Positions 27,109 through 34,427 of a DNA stretch of 64,000 nucleotides are shown here, one piece after another. The position numbers and the translations under genes are program-made. The DNA comes from Archangium sp. (lineage in GTDB: Bacteria > Myxococcota > Myxococcia > Myxococcales > Myxococcaceae): NCBI GenBank assembly GCA_030695565.1, contig JAUYRZ010000028.1, positions 35,717 through 99,716 on the forward strand. Reading direction: 5' to 3'. The notes below the pieces were generated by a model. The model searched no databases, was not told the DNA's origin, and saw only the letters and a program-made list of their open reading frames with translations. The stretch's first letter is position 1. Each line of letters starts with the position of its first letter.

Positions 27109-28083
27109 CTACTCAGCAGAGGGTTCGCCGTGCTTGAGCACCTCGTCCGAGCAGAACCGGCCCAGCTCCGAAACCACGGCGGTGCGGCGGCCGGGGTACT
27201 CGGTGCTGAACCACTGCAACAATCCGATGACCTCGGCGTTGCGATCGAGGTGGCAAAGGCCAGCCATGCGCACCACCCAGGCCTCGTTGCTCCAGCGACC
27301 TGAAGGGCAATGACGCTGATACGCGCCGAGCAGGAAGAGCGACTCTTCTGCGCGATCCGCGTTGAGCAGGCGGCGTGCACTCAGCGCCGCCTTCATCTCC
27401 GTCTTCACGTCGCAAGTGGGGAAGTTCGCTTCGACCTCGAGCTCGTAAGCGGCCTCCGAGACTTCGGGCTCCGAAGGAGGTGAGGGCGGCGGCGGCAAGA
27501 CGTCCTTCTCGGGCGCGGCGGCGGGCGCGGGTGCAGAGGTGAACTCGACGCGCGGGTTCGGAGGCGGCGGGGGGGCACGAAGTCGGGGCTGAACCGCAGC
27601 GGTTGCGATCTCCACTTCGGGCTCGGCAGTGACCTCTCGACTGCTCTCGGGGGGAGCGATGGGGGGGGCGGGAGCCGGGGAAACCGGGGCGATTTCGAGC
27701 TCAGCGGTGGCCCCTCGACTCCGCTCGGGGGGAACGGTGGGGGCGTCGATGGTGATTTCGATCTCCTGCGCCGCCACGGCCTGAGGCGCCGTCTTCACGG
27801 CCGTCACCGTGGAGACCGTCACGGCAGCCCCCACACCGACGGCCATCACGAACGCCACCGCCTTCGCGCCCAGGCCCAGCACGCCCATGCCACTCGACAG
27901 GCTCGCACCGGTCGCCGCGTGGGCAGAGGCGGCAGTGGTGGCGACGGCCACGGAAGCCGCCGGCACGACGACGCCCAGTGCACGTTCGAGATTGCGACGC
28001 ACCCGCGCTTCGTCTGCCGTGGTGGGGTCAATGGCCTGCAGCGCGCTCAACGCGGCGCTCGCCTCTTTCGAGAGCGGTTTCAT
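27109..28083 (-). CDS. Probable anti-sigma-like membrane protein with Pro-rich linker containing two type B repeat elements
   Basis: This is a 324-residue protein. The start at 28083 overlaps the upstream sigma gene stop (ATGA). The N-terminal 50 residues are helical and lack a zinc-finger His-Cys3 motif. A membrane segment at about 72-96 (AKAVAFVMAVGVGAAVTVSTV) is followed by a Pro/Glu/Ala-rich stretch (residues about 105-205) in which PPERSRGAT and PPESSREVT are encoded by two type B DNA elements. The C-terminal about 110 residues contain four Cys (FPTCDVK, QRHCPSG, GLCHLD, GRFCSDE). Role as partner of the ECF sigma factor is inferred from the coupling; the family is unrecognised. Confidence 0.68.
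   Translation of the reverse strand: MKPLSKEASAALSALQAIDPTTADEARVRRNLERALGVVVPAASVAVATTAASAHAATGASLSSGMGVLGLGAKAVAFVMAVGVGAAVTVSTVTAVKTAPQAVAAQEIEITIDAPTVPPERSRGATAELEIAPVSPAPAPPIAPPESSREVTAEPEVEIATAAVQPRLRAPPPPPNPRVEFTSAPAPAAAPEKDVLPPPPSPPSEPEVSEAAYELEVEANFPTCDVKTEMKAALSARRLLNADRAEESLFLLGAYQRHCPSGRWSNEAWVVRMAGLCHLDRNAEVIGLLQWFSTEYPGRRTAVVSELGRFCSDEVLKHGEPSAE
27629..27666. repeat. Type B element inside coding sequence (first copy)
   Basis: GTGACCTCTCGACTGC followed by TCTCGGGGGGAGCGATGGG lies in the Pro-rich linker of the 27109-28083 gene and encodes APPESSREVT on the minus strand. It differs from the 27705 copy at a few positions but keeps the CTCGACT...CTCGGGGGG core. Confidence 0.55.
27705..27743. 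repeat. Type B element inside coding sequence (second copy)
   Basis: CGGTGGCCCCTCGACTCC followed by GCTCGGGGGGAACGGTGG is the best match to the full element (core CTCGACTCCGCTCGG) and encodes PTVPPERSRGAT on the minus strand. Its mirror order ACCGTTC...GAGTCGAGGG is seen in the intergenic copies at 19537 and 34428. Confidence 0.6.
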
Positions 28084-28619
28084 CGCAACTCCTCAGACTC
28101 GCGCTTCACGAGCTCTTCGAACTGCTGCCGCGCCGAACGGAGTCGCGTGTACAGCGTGTTCAGGTTGATACCGGTGGCGCTGGCGACCTCGGGCACCGAA
28201 TAGCCCTCGAGATCGACCAGCAGCAACACCTCGCGCCGCTCTGGCTCCAACTTCGCCAGCAGCTGCTCGACCCGACGCCCGACTTCATTCGACGCGGCCA
28301 TCGTCTCCGGCCCCGGCCCGCTCATCTGCAGCTCAGGGGAGACCTCTTCGGTCGGCCGCTGTTTGCGCCGCGTATCGCTGGCCACCCGGATGGCGATGCC
28401 CAGCAGCCAGGTGCGCGCGGTCGACCGGCCTTCGAAGTCATGCCACTTGCGCCAGGCGGTGACGAAGACCTCCTGAGTGGCGTCGTCCACCGAACCCGGG
28501 TGTACGCCCAGGCGCTGCAACGTGCGCCACACGGCCTTGAAGTGCTCGGCATAGAGCACTCCGAAGTCCGCGGTATCTGGCGGAGTTTGTACCTGGAGCA
28601 CCCGAGCCGTCGCGTTCAC
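28080..28619 (-). CDS. ECF-type RNA polymerase sigma factor
   Basis: This is a 179-residue protein. Region 2 is visible at about 24-90 (LYAEHFKAVWRTLQRLG, DDATQEVFVTAWRKW, RTWLLGIAIRVASDTRR) and region 4 at about 115-165 (LEPERREVLLLVDLEGYSVPEVAS, NTLYTRLRSARQQFEELV). It has the SigE-like two-domain form with no extra C-terminal domain. The stop overlaps the next gene by four bases, the typical arrangement with an anti-sigma or membrane partner. The target regulon is unknown. It is one of four ECF sigma factors in this window (29749, 39435 and 54255 are the others). Confidence 0.9.
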   Translation of the reverse strand: MNATARVLQVQTPPDTADFGVLYAEHFKAVWRTLQRLGVHPGSVDDATQEVFVTAWRKWHDFEGRSTARTWLLGIAIRVASDTRRKQRPTEEVSPELQMSGPGPETMAASNEVGRRVEQLLAKLEPERREVLLLVDLEGYSVPEVASATGINLNTLYTRLRSARQQFEELVKRESEELR

Positions 28620-28676
28620 ACACTCACCCCGGGTGCATCAGTGGCGTGGGCCCACGGAATCCGTGGGGGATTCTCT

Positions 28677-29645
28677 CTAAATCTTCACGTCGACGACCGC
28701 GGCCGCCCGGAGCTCCTGAACGTACTGGTCAGTGTACTTCTCCAGCTGGCCGCGAAGCATCTTGTCGCGCAGCTGCTCCTTCACTTCGTCGAAAGGGGGC
28801 GCGGCGAGCACCTTGTGCTCTTCGACCTTGAGCACGTGCCAACCGAACTTGGTGCGGATGGGGTCGGAGATGCCGCCCACCGGCAGGGTGAAAGCCGCCT
28901 TCTCGAACTCCGCCACCATCACGCCGCGTTTGAAGAAGCCGAGGTCACCACCATCGGCGGCCGAAGGGCCTTCGCTCTTCTTCTTGGCCAACTCGGCGAA
29001 GTTGGTGCCGGGCTTGCGCGCTTCTTCCATCAGCATGGTCGCCTTCAGCCGGGCCACTTCGATTTGCTCTGCGGTGGCTTTGGGCGCGACCTGCACCAGC
29101 AGATGGCGGGCGTGCACTTCGAATTCGTTCGCCTCGTCGTGGGCCCAGCGCGCGTACTCAGCCTTCAGATCTTCGTCGGAGATCTTCACCTTGCTGCGCA
29201 CCTTGAGGTTCACCAGCTTGAGGCGCGCGAGGTGTTTGCGCATGAAGGCCTTGTAGCTGCTCAGGGTGTAGCCCTCCTGGGCGAGCAGGCCTTCGAACTG
29301 TTCGGTGGTGATGTTGTTCTGCTTCTTCACGTCATCCATGCCCATCTCGATCTCGGAGTCGGCGACCTCGATGTTCAGCTCGCGCACCTGGCTCTCCATC
29401 AGCTTCTCGCCGATGAGCAGATCGACGCCGCGTTTGACCATGACCGTGCGGGCCTCGGCGCGTTTGGTGGCGTCGGGCTCGTTGCGCAGCCGCTGGGCGT
29501 CGGGGGCGATGCGGGTCTCCACCTCGGAGAGCGTGATGATGTCGTTGTTCACGACCGCCGCGACGCGGTCGATGAGCTCGGCCCGCGCGACGAGGGCGGA
29601 AAGGCAGAGGAGGGTGATCAGGAGGCGATTCACGGGTCGAGCCAT
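28677..29645 (-). CDS. surA: SurA-like periplasmic parvulin-type peptidyl-prolyl isomerase
   Basis: This 322-residue protein starts at 29645 (MARPVNRLLITLLCLSALVARA), a signal peptide; the longer frame upstream is not supported. The SurA N-terminal chaperone domain (AELIDRVAAVVNNDIITLSEVE) is followed by one PpiC parvulin domain at about 180-300 (ARHLLVQVAP, ELAKKKSEGPSAADGGDLGFFKRG, SDPIRTKFGWHVLKVEEHK). It assists outer-membrane protein folding. The gene has one rather than two parvulin domains. It is divergent from the sigma operon starting at 29749. Two further parvulin genes lie at 32439 and 33438. Confidence 0.87.
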   Translation of the reverse strand: MARPVNRLLITLLCLSALVARAELIDRVAAVVNNDIITLSEVETRIAPDAQRLRNEPDATKRAEARTVMVKRGVDLLIGEKLMESQVRELNIEVADSEIEMGMDDVKKQNNITTEQFEGLLAQEGYTLSSYKAFMRKHLARLKLVNLKVRSKVKISDEDLKAEYARWAHDEANEFEVHARHLLVQVAPKATAEQIEVARLKATMLMEEARKPGTNFAELAKKKSEGPSAADGGDLGFFKRGVMVAEFEKAAFTLPVGGISDPIRTKFGWHVLKVEEHKVLAAPPFDEVKEQLRDKMLRGQLEKYTDQYVQELRAAAVVDVKI

Positions 29646-29728
29646 ACCATGGAAATGCTGTACGTCCGGCCCTCCTGCCATTGCCAAACCGTGAGGTTCG
29701 GCCAACGAATCCGCACGATTGGCGGGGG

Positions 29729-29736
29729 CGTTAACG
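29729..29736. promoter_or_regulatory. CGTTAACG palindrome upstream of the ECF sigma gene
   Basis: CGTTAACG (extended CGTTAACGG) lies 12-13 bases before the preferred GTG start of the sigma gene at 29749. An extended copy, CCGTTAACGG, recurs at 31448-31457 upstream of the second cpaB gene of the same operon. A shared regulatory site or promoter element is possible; the match is exact over nine bases. Confidence 0.3.
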
Positions 29737-29748
29737 GGGAGCAGAGTC

Positions 29749-30366
29749 GTGGTCTCCTGTGCCCTGCCCATGGCGCCCTCCGCCGCATTGCTCGACGAGC
29801 CCCGGGGCGCCTCCGCCAGCAGAGAACGGTCGCGCGCCGTGTGGGTGAGCTGGGTGGGGGCTGCACGGAAAGGCGATCACGAGGCGTTCAACGCGCTGCA
29901 TGGGCACTTCGGCAAGCTGGTGCACGCGATCATGATTTCCCGCGTGCCGGCCTCCGACGCGTCGGACCTGGTGCAGGACGTGTTTCTGCTGGTCTTCCAG
30001 AAGCTGGGTTCGCTGGAAGATGATCAGGCCTTCCCCGGTTGGCTGACGCAGCTCGCGCGCAACCAGGCTTCCCGGCACCTGCGCGATGCGCACCCCAGTG
30101 AGTCGCTCGATGACGCGCACCACCAGGCGGCGCCCGATCGCAGCGGCGCGCCCGACGCGAAGAAGGTGCTGCTGGCGTTGCAGAAGATGCCCGAGGCCTA
30201 CGCGGAGACGCTGGCCATGCGGCTCATCGAAGGCATGACCGGCCCGGAGATCGCCGAACGCACCGGGCTCACCCCTGGAAGCGTGCGGGTGAACCTGCAC
30301 CGCGGCATGGCGCTGCTGCGCGAGAAGCTGGGCCTCGCTCCTTCGGAGGTCAGCTCGGATGAGTGA
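29749..30366 (+). CDS. ECF-type RNA polymerase sigma factor heading the cpaB operon
   Basis: This protein is about 205 residues if it begins at the GTG at 29749, which has GGGGAG at 29736-29741, seven bases upstream; an ATG at 29770 is an alternative. Region 2 covers about 45-115 (EAFNALHGHFGKLVHAIM, DASDLVQDVFLLVFQKLG, PGWLTQLARNQASRHLRD) and region 4 is near the C-terminus (LQKMPEAYAETLAMRLIEGMTGPEIAE, SVRVNLHRGMALLREKLG). Its stop overlaps the start of the next gene by eight bases (ATGAGTGA), so the two are coupled. The partner (30359) carries a duplicated anti-sigma-like motif. Confidence 0.85.
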   Translation: MVSCALPMAPSAALLDEPRGASASRERSRAVWVSWVGAARKGDHEAFNALHGHFGKLVHAIMISRVPASDASDLVQDVFLLVFQKLGSLEDDQAFPGWLTQLARNQASRHLRDAHPSESLDDAHHQAAPDRSGAPDAKKVLLALQKMPEAYAETLAMRLIEGMTGPEIAERTGLTPGSVRVNLHRGMALLREKLGLAPSEVSSDE

Positions 30367-31447
30367 CTATCTGTGGGACAAGTCGGGCCGGGATGCCGAC
30401 GTCGAGGCCTTCGAGCGCTCGTTGTCGGGTCTCGCGTACGACCAGCCGGCCCCTGCGCTGCCGAAGAGTGACTACCTCTGGGAGAAGTCGGGCCGCGACG
30501 CCGAGGTGGAGTCGCTCGAGTTGTCGTTGTCGGGGCTCGCGTACGACGGAGACCCGCCGGTGTTGCCGTTGCGCCGGGTGCCCACGCCTTCACCGCCCCT
30601 GCGCGCGATGCGCCCGCCTGCCTACCGCGGCGCTCCGTGGACGCACGCGAAGGGCATGCCGCTCGCGCTCGCCGCCGGGATGATGCTGATGGGGTTTGCC
30701 GTCGCGTGGAGCGCGTTGATGAAGGAGCAGGCCGACGTGCGCCGCGGGTGGAACCTGGTGCCGGTGTTGGTGGCCACGGTCGATCTCTCCGAAGGCACCG
30801 TGGTCTCGATGGAGCACCTCTCGCAACGCAGCGTGCCCGAGCAGTTCGTCACCTCGTCGGTGGTGAAGCCGGATTCTGCGAACTACGTGGTGGGGCAGAA
30901 GGTGCAGGTGGCGGTGGCCGCGGGTGATCCGTTGCTGTGGAATCAGTTCGAGAGTTCACGCGCGGTGGAGCGCCTGGCCACCCGCATCATCAAGCGGGCG
31001 CGCGCGCTGGCCGTCGAGGTGAAAGGCACCACCGGCGTGGGCGGGTGGATGCGGCCCAATGATCACGTCGACATCATCGGCAGCTTCAAGGATCCGCTCA
31101 CCAACGAGCAGGTGGCGGTGACCATGCTGCAGAACGTGATGGTGCTCGCCACGGGGAAGATCACCGGCACCACCAACGTGAACCTGCTGCTTCAGGCCGA
31201 ACGCGCCTACGGGAATGTGTCGTTGATGCTGCTGCCGGAGGAGGCCGAGCTGCTGGTGCTCGCGCAGGAGCTCGGGGGCCTCACCTTCACGCTGCGCAAT
31301 GAAGACGATCTCGACGTGCTCGAAGAACGCGGCCGCGCGACGATCAGCACGTTGATGTCGGGCGAACGCACGAAGGTGCTGCAGCAGAAACGTTTCAACA
31401 CCATCCAGGTGATCCGCGGCGCGGCCGCTCCGAAGAAGAATGAATAG
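30359..31447 (+). CDS. cpaB: Fusion of duplicated DYLWD anti-sigma-type motif with CpaB/SAF membrane protein
   Basis: This 362-residue protein overlaps the sigma gene stop by eight bases. Residues 2-34 and 37-69 are a tandem duplication (SDYLWDKSGRDADVEAFE; SDYLWEKSGRDAEVESLE). The S-D-Y-L-W-D...S-G pattern followed by a Leu-rich amphipathic segment (LSGLAYD) is the sigma-interacting type of motif seen at the N-terminus of proteins next to ECF sigma genes. A Pro-rich linker and one transmembrane segment (about 98-118) follow. Then comes a CpaB/SAF-type domain (TVDLSEGTVVSMEHL, VGQKVQVAVAAGDPLL, VGGWMRPNDHVDIIGSF). CpaB is the Flp pilus assembly periplasmic subunit. No other Tad genes are present. 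Signalling role inferred. Confidence 0.82.
   Translation: MSDYLWDKSGRDADVEAFERSLSGLAYDQPAPALPKSDYLWEKSGRDAEVESLELSLSGLAYDGDPPVLPLRRVPTPSPPLRAMRPPAYRGAPWTHAKGMPLALAAGMMLMGFAVAWSALMKEQADVRRGWNLVPVLVATVDLSEGTVVSMEHLSQRSVPEQFVTSSVVKPDSANYVVGQKVQVAVAAGDPLLWNQFESSRAVERLATRIIKRARALAVEVKGTTGVGGWMRPNDHVDIIGSFKDPLTNEQVAVTMLQNVMVLATGKITGTTNVNLLLQAERAYGNVSLMLLPEEAELLVLAQELGGLTFTLRNEDDLDVLEERGRATISTLMSGERTKVLQQKRFNTIQVIRGAAAPKKNE
30361..30570 (+). repeat. Tandem 105-bp duplication encoding the DYLWD motif
   Basis: Two direct copies of about 105 bp begin at 30361 and 30466 (GAGTGACTA-C/T-CT-x-TGGGA) and remain clearly alike in DNA. Each encodes a 35-residue block, so the motif was duplicated as a unit in frame. 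Confidence 0.8.
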
Positions 31448-31457
31448 CCGTTAACGG
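31448..31457. promoter_or_regulatory. CCGTTAACGG palindrome between the two cpaB genes
   Basis: This is a perfect 10-bp palindrome located in the 36-bp gap between the first and second cpaB genes, 26 bases before the ATG at 31484. The inner CGTTAACGG also lies upstream of the operon's sigma gene (29729-29737), so both transcription units may share a regulator. Function not shown. Confidence 0.3.
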
Positions 31458-31483
31458 TTTTCGCGAGGCCGGCTCCTGTCTCC

Positions 31484-32278
31484 ATGCTCAAGGGAAAGAC
31501 GCCGCTGATCATCGGAGTCGTGTTGGGCCTGGCTGCTTTCGTCATCGGCTGGTCGGGGCTTCAACGCGAGCGGGTCAACCTTCGCAAGGGCTACAACCTG
31601 GTGCCCGTGGTGGTCGCCACCGTCGACGTGTCCGAAGGCACGGTGATCACCATGGACATGGTCAGTCAGCGTTCGATCCCCGAGCAGTTCATCACTTCGT
31701 CGGTGGTCAAGCCCGACTCCGCCTCGTACGTGATCGGCCAGAAGGTGATGGTGTCGTTGCAGGCGGGCGACCCGTTGTTGTGGAGCCAGTTCGAGACCTC
31801 CCGCGCCGCTGAACGGCTCACCACCAAGGTGGTGAAGAAGATGCGGGCGGTGACGATTGATGCGCGCGCGTCTTCGGCCGTCGGCGGGTGGGTACGGCCG
31901 AATGATCACATCGACGTGATCGGCACGTTCAAGGATCCCGATACCAATCAGCAGGTGGCGCTCACCTTGCTTCAGAACGTGGTGGTGCTCGCGACCGGGA
32001 AGATCACCGGCAACACCAACATCAACTTGATGCCCGAGGGCGAGCGTACGTACGGAAACGTGACGTTGATGGTGGTGCCCGAGGAGGGCGAGATTCTCAC
32101 GCTCGCTCAGGAGCTGGGCGCGTTGACCCTCGCGCTTCGCAATGAGGACGACCTCGATACCATCAACAACCGGTTGCCGACGTCGGTGCGGACTTTGTTC
32201 GACGGCGAACGGCGATCGATTCACGCGAACGAACGCCTGCGGATCATCGAGGTGCTTCGTGGAGGGAAGAAGGAGTGA
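31484..32278 (+). CDS. cpaB: CpaB/RcpC-like SAF-domain membrane protein
   Basis: This is a 264-residue tandem paralogue of the CpaB part of the previous gene, without the DYLWD repeats. There is one transmembrane segment near the N-terminus (residues 7-26) and then the SAF/CpaB domain (TVDVSEGTVITMDMV, IGQKVMVSLQAGDPLLWSQFE, VGGWVRPNDHIDVIGTF) and the segment EDDLDTINNR, also matched in the first copy. The two copies diverge mainly at the N-terminus. In other bacteria CpaB is needed for Flp/Tad pilus assembly. Here the pilus genes are absent, so it could work with a distant Tad cluster or have been repurposed. Confidence 0.85.
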   Translation: MLKGKTPLIIGVVLGLAAFVIGWSGLQRERVNLRKGYNLVPVVVATVDVSEGTVITMDMVSQRSIPEQFITSSVVKPDSASYVIGQKVMVSLQAGDPLLWSQFETSRAAERLTTKVVKKMRAVTIDARASSAVGGWVRPNDHIDVIGTFKDPDTNQQVALTLLQNVVVLATGKITGNTNINLMPEGERTYGNVTLMVVPEEGEILTLAQELGALTLALRNEDDLDTINNRLPTSVRTLFDGERRSIHANERLRIIEVLRGGKKE

Positions 32279-32394
32279 TCGCCGCGGCGTTGTTGGGCGT
32301 GTCGGTGATGTTGATCACCGTGGGGGTCTGGCCTTCGGATTCGATGCGGCCGGAGAAGTTCGAGGACTTCGATGTCCCTCGGACCTTGCACTGA
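32275..32394 (+). CDS. Very small membrane protein (39 residues) coupled to cpaB
   Basis: The GTG start at 32275 overlaps the cpaB stop by four bases (GTGA), and GGAGGG at 32261-32266 lies eight bases upstream, an optimal distance. The product is one hydrophobic segment (IAAALLGVSVMLITVGVW) followed by a short polar tail (MRPEKFEDFDVPRTLH). I do not recognise it. Coupling and a strong Shine-Dalgarno site support it as a real gene missed by length filters. It may be a small stabilising subunit of the CpaB-type membrane complex. Confidence 0.55.
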   Translation: MIAAALLGVSVMLITVGVWPSDSMRPEKFEDFDVPRTLH

Positions 32395-32401
32395 TTTCGG
32401 G

Positions 32402-32437
32402 CTCCCTCACCCTGGCCCGCTCCCGGAGGGAGAGGGG
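32402..32437. repeat. Dispersed palindrome, type A, between convergent genes
   Basis: CTCCCTCACCCTGGCCC followed by GCTCCCGGAGGGAGAGGG lies between the convergent small ORF (ends 32394) and the parvulin gene (ends 32439). It could provide a bidirectional hairpin terminator. The arms CTCCC...GGGAG are interrupted compared with the copies at 13305 and 61217. Confidence 0.5.
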
Positions 32438-32438
32438 A

Positions 32439-33419
32439 TTACGGCTCGACGGATTGGCCCGGGGCGGCGCGGCCGGAGACGAGTGAGAGTGACTCGTCGT
32501 TGATCACGATCGCTGCTTTGGCTCGTAAGGCGGCCACGTAGGCCCGCTGCGCGTCGCTGCGCAGCGACGAGAGCATGCGCTCCTCGATGAGCGACCGCAC
32601 CTCACCCAGCTCACGCTTGCGGCCCGGCTTCTTCTCCAACACCCGGAAGAGATGAAAGCCGTACTCGGTCGACACCACTTCACTCGTGCCGCCCACGTTC
32701 AGCTTGAAGACCACCTCATCGAACGTCGGAGGCATGGTGCCGCGCGCGAAGAAGCCCAGGTCTCCACCCACGCGTGCATCGGGTGACAACGAGTAACGCC
32801 GCGCGAGGTCGGGGAACTTCTTTCCCTGCCAGAGCTGTTGCTGCACGCGTTTGGCTTCATCGAGGCCTTTGACCACGATCTGCTGGGCGTGCACCTGCTC
32901 GGGCTCGGTGAAGTCGGCCTGGTGCTCTTCGTAATAGAGCCGAATCTGATCTTCCGTCACGGCCACCCGCGAGTGCACCTCGGAGGTGAGCAGCTTCTCG
33001 ATGGTGAGCTGCTCACGCGTGCTGCGCGTCAACGCGGCCCGTGAGGTCTGGCTCTTGGCCAGCGCCTCGTCGAACGTGCCCGCGGGGTACTCAGAGGAGA
33101 GCGCCAGCACCCGGCGATCCACTTCTTCCGTGGTCACCGTCACCCCAGCCGACGCGGCCGCCTGGAGCAACAACGCGCGGTCGATCAGCGTCTCCAGCAG
33201 GGCCTGCTTGTACGGCTCGACCTGCTCTGGCGTACGCGGGCCGTTGCCCTCCATCGCCTGCGCCTCGCGCGAGAGCAGCCGCTCGAAATCGACGCGCTTG
33301 AGCACCTCGCCGTTCACGGTGGCGACCACCGCGGGATCCTGGCGGGGCTTCTGCTGCTGGGTGCAGGCGCCCAGGATGAGCAGGCAGGCGAGGGCGGAGG
33401 TGCGAAGCATCTGGATCAA
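32439..33419 (-). CDS. Lipoprotein parvulin-type peptidyl-prolyl isomerase (PrsA/SurA-like)
   Basis: This is a 326-residue protein. Signal peptide MIQMLRTSALACLLILGAC gives a lipobox (LILGAC, Cys about 19). The SurA_N-like domain (VATVNGEVLKRVDFERLL) comes first and the PpiC domain follows (VHAQQIVVKGLDEAKRVQ; RRYSLSPDARVGGDLGFFARGTMPPTFDEVVF; STEYGFHLFRVLEK). It is a periplasmic or outer-membrane-bound folding catalyst. It ends ten bases before the type A palindrome. It lies 18 bp downstream of the third parvulin gene on the same strand, so they should be co-transcribed. Confidence 0.85.
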   Translation of the reverse strand: MIQMLRTSALACLLILGACTQQQKPRQDPAVVATVNGEVLKRVDFERLLSREAQAMEGNGPRTPEQVEPYKQALLETLIDRALLLQAAASAGVTVTTEEVDRRVLALSSEYPAGTFDEALAKSQTSRAALTRSTREQLTIEKLLTSEVHSRVAVTEDQIRLYYEEHQADFTEPEQVHAQQIVVKGLDEAKRVQQQLWQGKKFPDLARRYSLSPDARVGGDLGFFARGTMPPTFDEVVFKLNVGGTSEVVSTEYGFHLFRVLEKKPGRKRELGEVRSLIEERMLSSLRSDAQRAYVAALRAKAAIVINDESLSLVSGRAAPGQSVEP

Positions 33420-33437
33420 TCGCGTAGCACCCGCGCC

Positions 33438-34415
33438 CTACTTCGTCGACGGCGGCGCAGGGATGAAGCCAGGTGCCGGCGTGCTGGGCGCGACCGCGGG
33501 CGCCTTCGGATCCACCACCATTGCAGCCAGGGATGATTCGTTGAGCTCGAGGTTCGCGTCTTTCTTGAGCTTGTCCATCAAGGCGCGGAAGCGCTCCTGC
33601 TTCGACTCGTTGGCCAGCAGCTGCTGAATGCTCGGCTTGGCCTGCTCCACCGAGAGGTTGAGCGCGAGCTGACGGCCCTGGAGCTTCACGATGTGCAGCG
33701 CCTTGGGCGTCTCGATGAGCGTCGGCGCGAGGTCTCCCACCCGCACCAGCGAAGCGGCCGCGGTGGCCAGCTCGGGGCCGTACTGGGTGCTGAGCTCCTC
33801 GTCTGACAGAAAGCGCAGGTCGCCATCGAGCTCACGGGTGCGCTCGTCGTTGCTGCGCTCCCGGGCCAGCTTGCCGAAACCCGCGGCGTCGAGCGGGGCG
33901 AGCGCTTTGGCCTGCGCGAAGATCTCTTCGGCGGCCGCGCGATCCTCTTTCTTGAAGGCGATGTGCGAGAGGCGGGTCATCGCCGGCTTCACGTAATCGG
34001 AGGTGTGCGCCTGGTAGTACGCGGCGACCTGCGCGTCGGTGACGCCGCCGTTGCCTTCGTCGAGCTCCTTCTTGAGCAGCTGCTGCACCATCACCCGGCG
34101 CGCGGCTTCGACCACTTCGGGATCGTTCTGCAGGTTGCGCCGCACCGCTTCTTGCGCGAGCAGCTCGAAACGCACGAGGCCCTCGACGTAATCGCGGCGC
34201 TGCTCCACGGTCTGGAAACGGGCGCGGGCGTACGGGTTCATCTCGGAAAAGCGCGCGGCGAGCTCGGCGTCGGTGATGTTCTGCGTGCCGAACTTCGCCA
34301 CCCAGGTGCCGCCGGTGACCCCGACCGGGGGCGTGCGGCGGAAATCCATCTTCGCCACGCCGGCAGATTCGCAGGCACACAGCAGCGTGAGGAGGCTGAG
34401 CGAGAGACGTTTCAT
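33438..34415 (-). CDS. Lipoprotein SurA/PpiC-like folding factor, divergent
   Basis: This is a 325-residue protein. MKRLSLSLLTLLCACES shows a lipobox with Cys at 13 or 15. The N-terminal helical chaperone-like domain (YARARFQTVEQRRDYVEGLVRFELLAQEAVRR) resembles SurA_N. A parvulin-like region follows (RLSHIAFKKEDRAAAEEIFAQA; LARERSNDERTRELDGDLRFLSDEEL; KALHIVKLQGRQLAL) with weaker conservation than its neighbours, so it may be chaperone only. The C-terminal tail is Pro/Ala-rich. The upstream gap to the kinase-like gene contains a type B element. Confidence 0.8.
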   Translation of the reverse strand: MKRLSLSLLTLLCACESAGVAKMDFRRTPPVGVTGGTWVAKFGTQNITDAELAARFSEMNPYARARFQTVEQRRDYVEGLVRFELLAQEAVRRNLQNDPEVVEAARRVMVQQLLKKELDEGNGGVTDAQVAAYYQAHTSDYVKPAMTRLSHIAFKKEDRAAAEEIFAQAKALAPLDAAGFGKLARERSNDERTRELDGDLRFLSDEELSTQYGPELATAAASLVRVGDLAPTLIETPKALHIVKLQGRQLALNLSVEQAKPSIQQLLANESKQERFRALMDKLKKDANLELNESSLAAMVVDPKAPAVAPSTPAPGFIPAPPSTK

Positions 34416-34427
34416 GACCCCGCTGCT

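Noticed and set aside
27978..30023. A 681-codon plus-strand frame overlapping the sigma and surA genes
   Set aside because: It lies antisense to well-supported sigma and SurA genes and runs through their intergenic region; no domain is visible.
29749..32394. A complete Tad/Flp pilus locus
   Set aside because: Only CpaB-type genes are present; no CpaA, CpaC, CpaE, CpaF, TadB/C or pilin gene is seen.
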